A stretch of DNA of 64,000 nt from Streptomyces amritsarensis (GTDB lineage Bacteria > Actinomycetota > Actinomycetes > Streptomycetales > Streptomycetaceae): NCBI RefSeq assembly GCF_001953875.1, contig NZ_MQUR01000004.1, positions 1 to 64,000 of the forward strand. The letters run 5' to 3'. The position numbers were made by a program, and so were the translations under genes. Of this stretch, positions 18,502 through 28,932 are shown one piece after another. Below the pieces are notes generated by a model. That model was not told the DNA's origin, made no database searches, and worked only from the letters and a program-made list of their open reading frames with translations. Every line of letters begins with the position of its first letter. The stretch's first letter is position 1.

Positions 18502-20010
18502 TCAACGCTTCGGGGGGTGGACGAGGGCCGGGTCGACCACGGTGCGCCGCTCCTGCCAGAACCGTCCGTCCCGTACCCGCCAGAAGCACATGACGAGCAC
18601 GCCGACGAGGGCGATCGCGATCCCGATGACGAGCGGCGGGCCGAGTCCGAGCCAGGACACGCCGCTCGCGGAGTTCTCCGGGTTCGACATGTCCCCGATC
18701 GACTCGACCAGCAGCCAGATCAGCAGGCCGGCGCCGACGACCGGGCCGACGCCGATGAGCAGCAGGTTGTGCGGGCTCTCCATCAGGTGACGGCGGTAGT
18801 AGACGGCGCACGCCAGGCCGGTGAGCGCGTAGTAGAAGGCGATGAGCAGGGACAGCGCGGTGAGCGAGTCCAGGAGCGCGTTCTCGCTGATCTGGTTGAC
18901 GGCGAGGTACCAGCCGATGGCGATGCCGGCCACCCACCAGGTGCTCACGTCCGGGGTGCGGAACCGCGGGTGGATGTGCGCGAGGTGCGGGGGCAGCGCG
19001 TGCCGGCGGGCCATGGACAGGGCGGTGCGGGAGGCGGGGATGATCGTCGTCTGGGTGGAGGCGAGCGCCGAGGTGCAGACGGCGAGGAGCACCACCCAGT
19101 CCCAGCCGCCCATGACCTCGCGGGCGAGCACCGCGAAGATGGCCTCCTCCTCGGCGGCGTTCTCGGCGAGGAAGGCGGTGCCGGCGTAGCCGACGACCGC
19201 GAAGCCGACGGAGAGGTAGGTGACCAGGAGGATGACGGTGGACCAGATCCCGGCCCTGCCGGGGGCCGTGGCGGAGTTCTCGACCTCCTCGGTGAGGTTG
19301 ACCGCGGACTCCCAGCCCCAGTACATGAACACGCCGAGCAGCAGTCCGCCGGTGAGGGCGGCGCCGCCGGCGCCGAAGGGGTTGAGCCAGCTGAGGCTCG
19401 GCTCGATCTCCTCCAGGGTGCTGGTGCCGGCGTAGACGCGGTAGAGGGCGACCACCGCGAAGGTCAGGAGGAAGAAGACCTGGGCGAGGATGAGGATGTC
19501 CTGGAGGTGGGCCGACAGCTCGGTGCCGATGACGCAGATCGCGGTCATGGCCAGGATCACCGCGACGGTGAGGCCCTGCCGGATCCAGGGGTTGGCGGCC
19601 CAGCCGTCCAGTCCGAAGGCGAGCAGGCCGAAGTTGACGGCGACGTCCGCGAGCGAGCCGATGACCAGCACGCCCGTCATGGCGATCGCCCACCCGCCGA
19701 GCCAGCCCGCCCATGGGCCCATGGCCCGGGTCACCCAGGAGAAGGTCGTCCCGCAGTCCTGGTCGACCTTGTTGAGGTAGTAGAAGGCGGCCGCGATGAG
19801 CAGCATCGGCACGAAGGAGGCCAGCATGACGCCCGGCGCGTAGATCCCGACGAGGGCCACGATCGGCCCGAGGACGGCGGCGAGGGAGTAGGCGGGCGAG
19901 GTCGAGTTCAGGCCGATCACGAGCGCGTCGAGGAAGCCGATCGCGTTGGCCTTGAGCCCCGCTTCCCGGGTGGGCGTCCCGGGGCCGTCGCCCGCACCGT
20001 CATGGCTCAT
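18502..20010 (-). CDS. APC-family amino acid permease
   Basis: A 502-residue membrane protein with about twelve segments, of the amino acid-polyamine-organocation superfamily. Near the N-terminus NSTSPAYSLAAVLGPIVA is the helix-1 substrate region. I chose the ATG at 20010 because the family alignment starts shortly after it; the frame is open to 20079. No strong ribosome-binding site is visible. The universal stress protein gene follows directly. The substrate is not predictable from sequence alone. Confidence 0.88.
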   Translation of the reverse strand: MSHDGAGDGPGTPTREAGLKANAIGFLDALVIGLNSTSPAYSLAAVLGPIVALVGIYAPGVMLASFVPMLLIAAAFYYLNKVDQDCGTTFSWVTRAMGPWAGWLGGWAIAMTGVLVIGSLADVAVNFGLLAFGLDGWAANPWIRQGLTVAVILAMTAICVIGTELSAHLQDILILAQVFFLLTFAVVALYRVYAGTSTLEEIEPSLSWLNPFGAGGAALTGGLLLGVFMYWGWESAVNLTEEVENSATAPGRAGIWSTVILLVTYLSVGFAVVGYAGTAFLAENAAEEEAIFAVLAREVMGGWDWVVLLAVCTSALASTQTTIIPASRTALSMARRHALPPHLAHIHPRFRTPDVSTWWVAGIAIGWYLAVNQISENALLDSLTALSLLIAFYYALTGLACAVYYRRHLMESPHNLLLIGVGPVVGAGLLIWLLVESIGDMSNPENSASGVSWLGLGPPLVIGIAIALVGVLVMCFWRVRDGRFWQERRTVVDPALVHPPKR

Positions 20011-20106
20011 GTACGAATGGTCACGCAGGCGGCTCCGGAGCGCGAGGCGAGCGGGGCCGCCCGGACCCGGTCGGGGCACGGGCGTCCTGGACCGGCTGGG
20101 GGCGGG

Positions 20107-20700
20107 TCAGTCGCGGGCGTTCCAGCCGGCGATCACCGGGAGGCCGTGTTCCTTCGAGAGCGTGCTGACGGTGCCCGTGCGCAGCAGGAAGAGTCGGCCG
20201 TGCTCGGGCTCCAGGCGCAGGTAGCGGGCGGTCAGGACGCGCAGGAAGTGGCCGTGGGCGACGAGCACCACGTCGCCGTCGTCCGCGCGGAGCACGGGGG
20301 CGACCCGGGCCAGGACCCGGTCCGCGCGGGCGCCCACCTGGGCGGCGCTCTCGCCGGGATGGTCCGCGTCGCCGGGCGGGACGCCGTGGGTCCACAGGGA
20401 CCAGTCGGGAGTGGTCCGGCGGATCTCCGCGGTGGTGACGCCCTCGTAGCCGCCGTAGTCCCACTCGTACAGGTCGGAGTCGATGCCGCCGCCGGGGAGC
20501 CCGGCGAGCTCGGCGGTGGCGACGGCCCGGCGCAGCGGGCTGCTCAGCACCAGCGCGGGTGTTCGGTCCCGGAAGTAGGGGGCCAGGCAGATCGCCTCCT
20601 CCACCCCGCGCGCGGTCAGCGGAACGTCGGTGCGCCCGGTGTGCCGCCCGTTGGCGCTCCAGGCCGTCTCACCGTGCCTCACCAGCAGGAGATCGCTCAC
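20107..20700 (-). CDS. Histidine phosphatase (phosphoglycerate mutase-like)
   Basis: A 197-residue acid phosphatase of the histidine phosphatase superfamily. The catalytic RHGE is at residues 8-11 (H9), SSPLRRAVATAE gives the second Arg, and VAHGHFLRVL gives the second His. These enzymes remove phosphate from small molecules through a phospho-His intermediate. The substrate is unknown. It is divergent from the DUF1275 gene. Confidence 0.9.
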   Translation of the reverse strand: MSDLLLVRHGETAWSANGRHTGRTDVPLTARGVEEAICLAPYFRDRTPALVLSSPLRRAVATAELAGLPGGGIDSDLYEWDYGGYEGVTTAEIRRTTPDWSLWTHGVPPGDADHPGESAAQVGARADRVLARVAPVLRADDGDVVLVAHGHFLRVLTARYLRLEPEHGRLFLLRTGTVSTLSKEHGLPVIAGWNARD

Positions 20701-20769
20701 CCTCCGGACCCTACGCCTTCCGGCATGTCGGCGCCGGAGGGCCGGGCGGACGTGTCACTGTCGGGCGTC

Positions 20770-21528
20770 ATGGACGAGGACCGCAAGGCCGTGCGGACGG
20801 CCGGTTCGCTGCTTCCACCGCGCATGCCGGCCCTGTTGGTGGCCCTGACCGCGGTGACCGGGGTGATCGAGGCGGTGAGCCTGCTCGCGCTCGGGCCCGC
20901 CTTCACGGCGATGCAGACCGGGAACGTGCTGTTCCTGGCCTTCGGCGCTGCGCAGGCGGGCGACCTGCCGACGCTGCCGGCGGGGATCTCGCTGGCCGCG
21001 TTCGTCCTCGGGGTGGTCTGCGGCTCGCATGTGGAGGCCGTGCTGGAGGCCCGGGGCCGGCGCTGGTTCGTCCTGGGCCTCGTCCTGGAGGCCGGGCTGA
21101 TCCTGGCGGCGGCGGCGCTGGCATGGGGGCTGGCGCCGCAGTACGGGTCGCCGACCCCGCGGCACCTGGCGGTGACGGCGGTCCTGGCGCTGGCGATGGG
21201 CCTGCGCAACACCACGATCATGCGGGCGAACGTGCCGGGGGTACCGACGACGCTGGTCACCCGGTCCATGACGGCCTTCCTCGGCGGTTCCGCCATGGGG
21301 CGCGACGCCGTCTACGGGTACGGGTCGGCCGGCTGGAAACTGCGCGGCCTGTCCATCGTCGCCATGTTCGCCGGGGGTTTCGTGGGGGCCCTGCTGATCC
21401 GGGCCGGTTGGACGGTCGGCTGGCTGCTGGTGCCGGCCGCCGCCACGGTGCTGGTCGTGGGTCTGGTCTATCGGGGGCAGCCCCCGCTGCACACCGGCTC
21501 GGCGGGCGGCCGGGAACGATCGCAGTGA
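20770..21528 (+). CDS. DUF1275 (YoaK-like) membrane protein
   Basis: A protein of about 252 residues with six to seven hydrophobic segments and the YoaK family start LTAVTGVIEAVSLLALG, followed by MQTGNVLFLAFG. The function of the family is not settled. The start is uncertain: ATG at 20770 fits the family, but GTG at 20752 has a GGAGG upstream and ATG at 20725 is also in frame. Confidence 0.8.
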   Translation: MDEDRKAVRTAGSLLPPRMPALLVALTAVTGVIEAVSLLALGPAFTAMQTGNVLFLAFGAAQAGDLPTLPAGISLAAFVLGVVCGSHVEAVLEARGRRWFVLGLVLEAGLILAAAALAWGLAPQYGSPTPRHLAVTAVLALAMGLRNTTIMRANVPGVPTTLVTRSMTAFLGGSAMGRDAVYGYGSAGWKLRGLSIVAMFAGGFVGALLIRAGWTVGWLLVPAAATVLVVGLVYRGQPPLHTGSAGGRERSQ

Positions 21529-21553
21529 ACTATGCCGTTGGTAAAGTCCGGGC

Positions 21554-22033
21554 ATGGCGGTGGACGAGCTCGACACCAGAATCCTGCGCCTGCTGATCGA
21601 GCAGCCGCGCACCAGCGTCCGTGAGTACGCCCGGATCCTCGGTGTCGCGCGCGGCACCCTCCAGGCCCGGCTGGACCGCCTGGAACGCACGGGCGTGATC
21701 ACGGGGACGGGGCCGGTGCTCTCCCCCGCCGCGCTGGGCCATCCGGTGCTGGCCTTCGTGCACATCGAGGTCACCCAGGGCCATCTGGACGACGTGGGCG
21801 ACGCCCTGGCTGCTGTGCCGGAGATCATCGAGGCCTTCTCCATCACCGGCGGCGGGGACCTGCTGACCCGGGTGGCGGCCCGGGACAACGCGCATCTGGA
21901 GGACGTGATCCAGCGGCTGATCCGGCTGCCCGGCGTGGTCCGTACACGGACCGAGGTGGCGCTGCGCGAGCGGGTCCCGTACCGGCTGCTGCCGCTGGTC
22001 GAATCGGTGGGGCGCAGCGCCCGCAAAACCTGA
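21554..22033 (+). CDS. Lrp/AsnC family transcriptional regulator
   Basis: A 159-residue regulator with an N-terminal helix-turn-helix (about 4-60, LDTRILRLLIEQPRTSVREY) and a C-terminal ligand-binding ferredoxin-like domain (about 68-145). These proteins usually sense amino acids. It begins 25 bp after the DUF1275 gene on the same strand, so that membrane protein could be a target, but autoregulation is all the family strictly predicts. Confidence 0.9.
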   Translation: MAVDELDTRILRLLIEQPRTSVREYARILGVARGTLQARLDRLERTGVITGTGPVLSPAALGHPVLAFVHIEVTQGHLDDVGDALAAVPEIIEAFSITGGGDLLTRVAARDNAHLEDVIQRLIRLPGVVRTRTEVALRERVPYRLLPLVESVGRSARKT

Positions 22034-22078
22034 CAGGATCACTGAAAAAGGATGCGACAGGCAGGACGGGCACAGCGG

Positions 22079-22765
22079 ATGATTTCCGTCATATTCGATC
22101 TCGACGGCACCCTCGTGGACAGCGAGCCGAACTACTACGAGTCCGGGCGCCGCACGCTGGAGCGGCACGGCGTCCCGGATTTCACCTGGGAGCAGCACTC
22201 CCGCTTCATCGGCATCGGCACGCTGGAGACCCTGGAGATCCTCAAGGACCGCTACGGGATCCCGGCACCCGTCGAGCAGCTGCTCGCCGAGCAGAACGCC
22301 GCCTACCTGGAGCTCGCGCGCACCGGGACCGAGGTCTTCCCGCAGATGCGGGGGCTCGTCGAACGGCTGCGCGCCGAGGAGGTTCCGATGGCCGTGGCCT
22401 CCGGCTCCTCGCGCGAGGCGATCGACGCCGTGCTGGCGGGCACCGGTCTGGACGCGCTGCTGACCACGGTGGTGTCCGCGGAGGAGGTCGCGCAGGGCAA
22501 GCCCGCCCCGGACGTGTTCCTGGAGGCGGCCCGCCGACTGGGTGCCGAGCCGGCCGACTGCGTGGTCGTGGAGGACGCGGCGCCGGGGGCCGCGGCCGCC
22601 CGCGCCGCGGGCATGGGGTGCATCGTGGTCCCGTACGCGGCGGAGATCGCGGACGACCCGGCGTTCGCGTCCGCCGGGCTCCTCTTCCGTGGCGGGCAGC
22701 CGGAGTTCAGCGCGGACGCCGCGTACGCCTGGCTGCGCACGCGCGCCACGCCAGGAACCGCCTGA
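22079..22765 (+). CDS. HAD-family hydrolase (beta-phosphoglucomutase-like)
   Basis: A 228-residue phosphatase or phosphomutase of the haloacid dehalogenase superfamily. Motif I is FDLDGT with D7 and D9, motif II is ASGSS near 106, and KPAPD followed by VVVEDA gives motifs III and IV. It has the helical cap typical of subfamily I. I used ATG at 22079 because the family begins right there; an ATG at 22052 is possible. The substrate is unknown. Confidence 0.9.
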   Translation: MISVIFDLDGTLVDSEPNYYESGRRTLERHGVPDFTWEQHSRFIGIGTLETLEILKDRYGIPAPVEQLLAEQNAAYLELARTGTEVFPQMRGLVERLRAEEVPMAVASGSSREAIDAVLAGTGLDALLTTVVSAEEVAQGKPAPDVFLEAARRLGAEPADCVVVEDAAPGAAAARAAGMGCIVVPYAAEIADDPAFASAGLLFRGGQPEFSADAAYAWLRTRATPGTA

Positions 22766-22853
22766 CGCACCGACGCATCGGCACCCCCTGGGGCCGTGAG
22801 GCGGGCCGGTCCGGCCTCTGGTGCCGTGCGGGCGCTGCTGTCACCATGCGTGC

Positions 22854-24224
22854 GTGACCGCGACCCTGCACCCGGGCACCCGCGGCGGCGGCCCGCGCCG
22901 GTGGCCCCTGCTCGGGAATCTGCCCGCCTTCGCCCGCGATCCGCTGGCCTTCTTCGAGTCCCTGCGCGACGACTACGGGGACTGGGTCCCCTGGTCCCTC
23001 GGCCCGAAGCGCAACGTACTGGTGTCCCTGCCGGAGCACGCGGGTGAACTGCTCGGCGCCGTCGAGTCGACCTTCAGGCCGACGGAACTGGGCTGGGCGT
23101 TCCACCAGTTGCTGGGCGACGGGGTCGTCGTCGCCACCGGGGACGACTGGCGGCGCAAGCGGGCCCTGGTCCAGCCGGCGGTACGGCCGCGCCAGGTGCG
23201 CTCGTACGCCGCCACGATGGTGGAGTGCGCGGACGCCCTGGCCCGCCGCTGGCAAGAGGGCGAACGGATCGACGTGCACCGGGAGATGGCCGGCCTGACC
23301 CAGCGGATCGCGGTGCGCACGCTGTTCGGCAGCGACGCGGCGGGCCGGGAGGCGCCCATCAGCGCGGCGATGGCCACGGCGCAGCGCGAGCTGGGGGCGG
23401 AGTTCCGCGGGCTGACGCTGTTCCTGCCGCCGTGGGTGCGCACGCCCGGGCGGCGCCGCATGCGCGAGGCCGTGGCGGTCCTCGACCGGGAGATCGAACA
23501 CGTCATAGGCGAGCACGAGAGGGCGTCGGCGGCCGGCGCGGAGCGCGACGACCTGCTGAGCCGGCTGCTGGCGGCGCGCGACGAGCACGGCGGGCCGCTG
23601 TCCCGCAAGGAGCTGCGGGACGAGTCGATCACCCTGTACATCGGCGGACACGAGACCACCTCGACCACCCTGACCTGGGCCTGGCAGCTGCTGTCGGGGG
23701 CGCAGGGGGCACGGGCCCGGCTGACGGAGGAGCTGGACCGCGTCCTGGGCGGGCGACTGCCGACCTACGACGACTACGCGCTGCTGCCGTGGACCCGGCA
23801 GGTGGTCAAGGAGACCCTGCGGATCTATCCGCCGATCTGGCTGATCTCGGCGGTGGCCACCGACGGCGCGACCCTCGGCGGGCGGCCGGTGCCGGCGGGG
23901 ACGTCGGTGTGGACCAGCCCCTGGTCGGTCCACCGCGACCGGCGGTGGTTCCCGGACCCGGAGGCCTTCCGTCCGCAGCGGTGGGACGAGGACGCCCCGC
24001 ACCCGGTGCCCGAGCACGCGTGGTTCCCCTTCGGCGGCGGCCCGCGGGCCTGCCTGGGCGCACGGTTCGCGCTGGTGGAGGCCGCGCTCGTGCTGGCCGT
24101 ACTGGGACAGCGGTTCCACCTGGACAGCGGGAGCGAGCGGGCCGGCGTCTTCCCCGGCCTCACGCTCCAGCCGGACCGGCCGGTCCTGGCCACGCTGCGG
24201 CCGGCGGGCGCGGCGGGGGCGTAG
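22854..24224 (+). CDS. Cytochrome P450 (CYP102/CYP4-like class)
   Basis: A 456-residue P450 of a different class from the cluster enzyme. The I-helix is GGHETT (264-269), ExxR is E320-R323, and the haem loop is FGGGPRACLG with C400. The sequence style (WPLLGNLPAF at the N-terminus) resembles fatty-acid or terpenoid hydroxylases. The GTG start at 22854 is the first in-frame start before the conserved region. A flavin monooxygenase gene follows after 40 bp, and the two may act together. Confidence 0.92.
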   Translation: MTATLHPGTRGGGPRRWPLLGNLPAFARDPLAFFESLRDDYGDWVPWSLGPKRNVLVSLPEHAGELLGAVESTFRPTELGWAFHQLLGDGVVVATGDDWRRKRALVQPAVRPRQVRSYAATMVECADALARRWQEGERIDVHREMAGLTQRIAVRTLFGSDAAGREAPISAAMATAQRELGAEFRGLTLFLPPWVRTPGRRRMREAVAVLDREIEHVIGEHERASAAGAERDDLLSRLLAARDEHGGPLSRKELRDESITLYIGGHETTSTTLTWAWQLLSGAQGARARLTEELDRVLGGRLPTYDDYALLPWTRQVVKETLRIYPPIWLISAVATDGATLGGRPVPAGTSVWTSPWSVHRDRRWFPDPEAFRPQRWDEDAPHPVPEHAWFPFGGGPRACLGARFALVEAALVLAVLGQRFHLDSGSERAGVFPGLTLQPDRPVLATLRPAGAAGA

Positions 24225-24264
24225 CGGCGGGAAGATCCCGCGACCGCCGCGAGTTGGTAGAACC

Positions 24265-25395
24265 GTGAACCATCTGAGGCGGAACGCGGGCTCGGGAACG
24301 GGCGCGGGCACGGACGTGCACGCGGAGGTCGACGTGGACGTGGTGGTCATCGGCGCCGGGCAGGCGGGCCTGTCCAGCGCGTACCACCTGGCGCGGGCGG
24401 GCATCGACCACGTGGTCCTGGACCACGCGCCCCGCCCGGGCGGGGCCTGGCAGTACCGCTGGCCCTCGCTCACGTACGGCAAGGTCCACGGCATGCACGC
24501 CCTTCCCGGCATGGAACTGACCGGCGCCGATCCGCTGCGGCCCTCCTCGGAGGTGGTCGGGGAGTACTTCGCCGCCTACGAGGACCGGTTCGGCCTGCGC
24601 GTACGGCGCCCCGTGGACGTGTCGGCCGTGCGCGAGGGAGACGGCGGACGGCTGCGCGCGCAGACCTCGGCTGGCGCCTGGTCGGCGCGGGCCCTGATCA
24701 ATGCGACCGGCACCTGGGACCGGCCGTTCTGGCCGCGCTACCCGGGGCAGGAGACGTTCCGCGGCCGCCAACTGCACACGGCGCACTACCCCGGGCCGCA
24801 GGAGTTCGCCGGCGCGCGGGTGATCGTGGTGGGCGGCGGCACGTCGGCGGTCCAGCACCTGCTGGAGATCGCCGAGGTGGCGGAGCGGACCACCTGGGTG
24901 ACCCGGCGGCCCCCGGTCTTCCGCGACGGGGACTTCGGCGAGGCCGAGGGACGGGCAGCGGTCGCCCTGGTGGACGAACGGGTGCGCCGGGGGCTGCCGC
25001 CGCAGAGCGTGGTCAGCGTGACGGGGCTCCCGCTGAACGAGGCCGTCCGGGCCGGCCTGGCCTCGGGCGTCCTGAACCGCCTGCCCGTGTTCGACCGGAT
25101 CACCGCCACGGGCGCCGTGTGGGCCGACGGCAGCCGCGTGGACGCGGACGCCATCGTCTGGGCCACCGGGTTCCGCGCGGCCGTCGACCACCTGGCGCCG
25201 CTGCGCCTGCGCGAGCCGGGCGGCGGCATCCGCGTCGAAGGAACCCGGGCCGTCCGGGACGAGCGGATCCACCTGGTCGGCTACGGCCCGTCGGCGTCGA
25301 CCGTCGGCGCCAACCGCGCGGGCGGCGCGGCGGTCCGCGAGATCCGCCGCCTGCTGACCCGCGAACCGGCGCCCGCGCCCGCGCCCACGCCGTGA
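24265..25395 (+). CDS. FAD-dependent flavin monooxygenase-like oxidoreductase
   Basis: A 376-residue protein with an N-terminal FAD-binding GAGQAG (near residue 32) and a second NAD(P)H-binding GGGTSA (near residue 192), the layout of flavin-containing monooxygenases. NATGTWDRP and the late ATGF motif also fit. The GTG start at 24265 is only 40 bp after the P450, so the two are probably co-transcribed. The short Ala/Pro C-terminal tail is not conserved in the family. The substrate is unknown. Confidence 0.87.
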   Translation: MNHLRRNAGSGTGAGTDVHAEVDVDVVVIGAGQAGLSSAYHLARAGIDHVVLDHAPRPGGAWQYRWPSLTYGKVHGMHALPGMELTGADPLRPSSEVVGEYFAAYEDRFGLRVRRPVDVSAVREGDGGRLRAQTSAGAWSARALINATGTWDRPFWPRYPGQETFRGRQLHTAHYPGPQEFAGARVIVVGGGTSAVQHLLEIAEVAERTTWVTRRPPVFRDGDFGEAEGRAAVALVDERVRRGLPPQSVVSVTGLPLNEAVRAGLASGVLNRLPVFDRITATGAVWADGSRVDADAIVWATGFRAAVDHLAPLRLREPGGGIRVEGTRAVRDERIHLVGYGPSASTVGANRAGGAAVREIRRLLTREPAPAPAPTP

Positions 25396-25534
25396 CCCGT
25401 CGCAGCGGTTCGAAACTCGGCGAGACCGGCCCGATCCCGCCGAGCCCCGCCAACTCGTCCCGTTCCGCCGGTTCGAGGAACTCCAGGTCTGATCGTCACT
25501 TGCCGGCGCACATCCCATCGGGGACCGGCAGGTG

Positions 25535-26380
25535 TCACCCGGCGCGCGCACCCGCGTGGGCGGCGCGGTGCCGGTTGAACTCCGCCACGTGCTTCCTGTG
25601 CTCGGCGTACGTCGCCGAGAAACGCGTGTCGCCCGGCTTGACGGTGACGAAGTACAGCCAGTCGCCCGGTGTGGGCGCGACGGCCGCCGCCATCGCCTCC
25701 AGGCCCGGACTGTCGATCGGGGTGGGCGGCAGGCCCTGGCGTTCGTAGGTGTTGAAGGGGCTGTCGATCCGGGTGTCCCTCAGTGTCGTGTCGACGGTGT
25801 CGCGGTTCAGCGCGTAGTGGAGGGTGGAGTCCATCTGGAGCGGCATCGACTTCGCGAGCCGGTTGTGCACCACCCGGGCGACCTTGCCCATATCGGCGCG
25901 GCTGTCGGCCTCCGCCTCGATGACGCTGGCCATCGTCGCCGTCTGGTAGGGGGTCATGCCGTGGGCCTTGCCGCCGTCGGCCACCGCCTTGGTGGCGAGC
26001 TTCTCGTTGGCGGTGCGCACCATGTGGGCGAGGAGTGCGGCCGGGGTGGTCTTCGAGGTCACCGGGTACGTCGCCGGGAAGAGGTACCCCTCGGGATTGC
26101 CCTTGGCCTCCGCGGGCAGGGCCGGTGCGACGGCGGGCACCGCCGACTCGGCGGATCCCGGCGGTAGCTTCAGTTCGCGGTCGACCGCGGCGTACACCTG
26201 GGCCGCGCGCCAGCCCTCGGGGATCGTCAGCCGGCGCGGCTCCTCCGGCCCGTGCCCGCCCCGCAGGATCGGGAGCAGGACCACCGCCCCGGTCGCGATC
26301 AGTATGCCGAGGAAGAGGGCCAGTCGGCCCCGGCGGGTGAGCCGGGATCGGCGCTGGGGCGGCCGGTACTCATGACTCAT
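25535..26380 (-). CDS. Short MltG-type endolytic transglycosylase
   Basis: A 281-residue YceG/MltG-like protein. MltG cuts nascent peptidoglycan strands at the membrane. There is a single membrane segment (about 20-40), a LysM-like LTIPEGW region, and the catalytic ASVIEAEA with E155. LQMDSTLHYAL and NTYERQGLPPTPI are further family motifs. Streptomycetes also have a much longer housekeeping MltG, so this is probably a second, shorter copy. Confidence 0.9.
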   Translation of the reverse strand: MSHEYRPPQRRSRLTRRGRLALFLGILIATGAVVLLPILRGGHGPEEPRRLTIPEGWRAAQVYAAVDRELKLPPGSAESAVPAVAPALPAEAKGNPEGYLFPATYPVTSKTTPAALLAHMVRTANEKLATKAVADGGKAHGMTPYQTATMASVIEAEADSRADMGKVARVVHNRLAKSMPLQMDSTLHYALNRDTVDTTLRDTRIDSPFNTYERQGLPPTPIDSPGLEAMAAAVAPTPGDWLYFVTVKPGDTRFSATYAEHRKHVAEFNRHRAAHAGARAG

Positions 26381-26443
26381 GCAGGAACGCTACCCCGCAG
26401 AACATCACATGTCCGACATCCGACCCGCACACCGGTCATACAG

Positions 26444-28306
<1,863 letters not shown>

Positions 28307-28385
28307 GGGCACCCTCTCGGGGTAGGGGGACGGGGGTCGAAGGCCTTCACGGCGCCGGCTCGGGCAGGGCCGGCACCATAGGAGC

Positions 28386-28414
28386 ATAGGTCATTGTTAC
28401 CTATACTCACAATG
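28386..28414. promoter_or_regulatory. Nested palindromes over the ABC exporter promoter (probable MarR operator)
   Basis: ATAGGT (28386-28391) pairs with ACCTAT (28399-28404), and CATTGT (28392-28397) pairs with ACAATG (28409-28414). On the minus strand TTGTGA and TATGCT are 18 bp apart, a good sigma-70-type promoter for the exporter gene that the palindromes overlap. Binding by the adjacent MarR protein is inferred. Confidence 0.65.
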
Positions 28415-28439
28415 AACGGGGTCCTGATATCGTTCCCGC

Positions 28440-28892
28440 ATGAGCTCCGCCTCCGACACCGATCGCCTCCTCGCCGAACAGCTCCTGCGCCTGACGCGCA
28501 GGCTCCACCGGATCCAGAAGCGCCACATGGTGCCGCTCGGGATCACTCCCGCCCAGAGTCGGCTGCTGCGCCTCGTCTCGCATTACGAGGGCGAGCAACC
28601 GCCCCGGATGGCGGACCTCGCCGCCCGCCTCGAGGTCGTCCCCCGGGCGGTGACGACCCTCGTCGACGGCCTGGAGGCGGCCGACTGCGTGCGGCGCGCG
28701 CCCGACCCGGCGAACCGCCGGGTCATCAGGATCGAGCTCACCGACACCGGGCGCGCCACGCTGCGCCGTCTGCGCAACGCGCGGACCGACGCGGCAGAGG
28801 AGATCCTGGCTCCGTTGACCGCCGACCAGCGCGAGGTGCTCGGCGGTCTGCTGAACGCCCTGTCGGACGCCCCGGCGGAGCGCACCTGCTGA
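28440..28892 (+). CDS. MarR-family transcriptional regulator
   Basis: A 150-residue winged-helix regulator. GITPAQSRLLRLV begins the DNA-binding region and PANRRVIRIELTDTGRAT is the wing. MarR proteins are dimeric repressors usually relieved by small ligands. It is divergently transcribed from the ABC exporter with palindromes between, the usual local repressor/efflux arrangement. Confidence 0.92.
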   Translation: MSSASDTDRLLAEQLLRLTRRLHRIQKRHMVPLGITPAQSRLLRLVSHYEGEQPPRMADLAARLEVVPRAVTTLVDGLEAADCVRRAPDPANRRVIRIELTDTGRATLRRLRNARTDAAEEILAPLTADQREVLGGLLNALSDAPAERTC

Positions 28893-28932
28893 CCGGGCCG
28901 CCCGAGGGCCCTGCCGAGGCGAGGGGTCGCAC

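Noticed and set aside
25407-25414. GGTTCGAA, which resembles a tRNA T-loop
   Set aside because: No acceptor stem, anticodon arm or D-loop can be folded around it.
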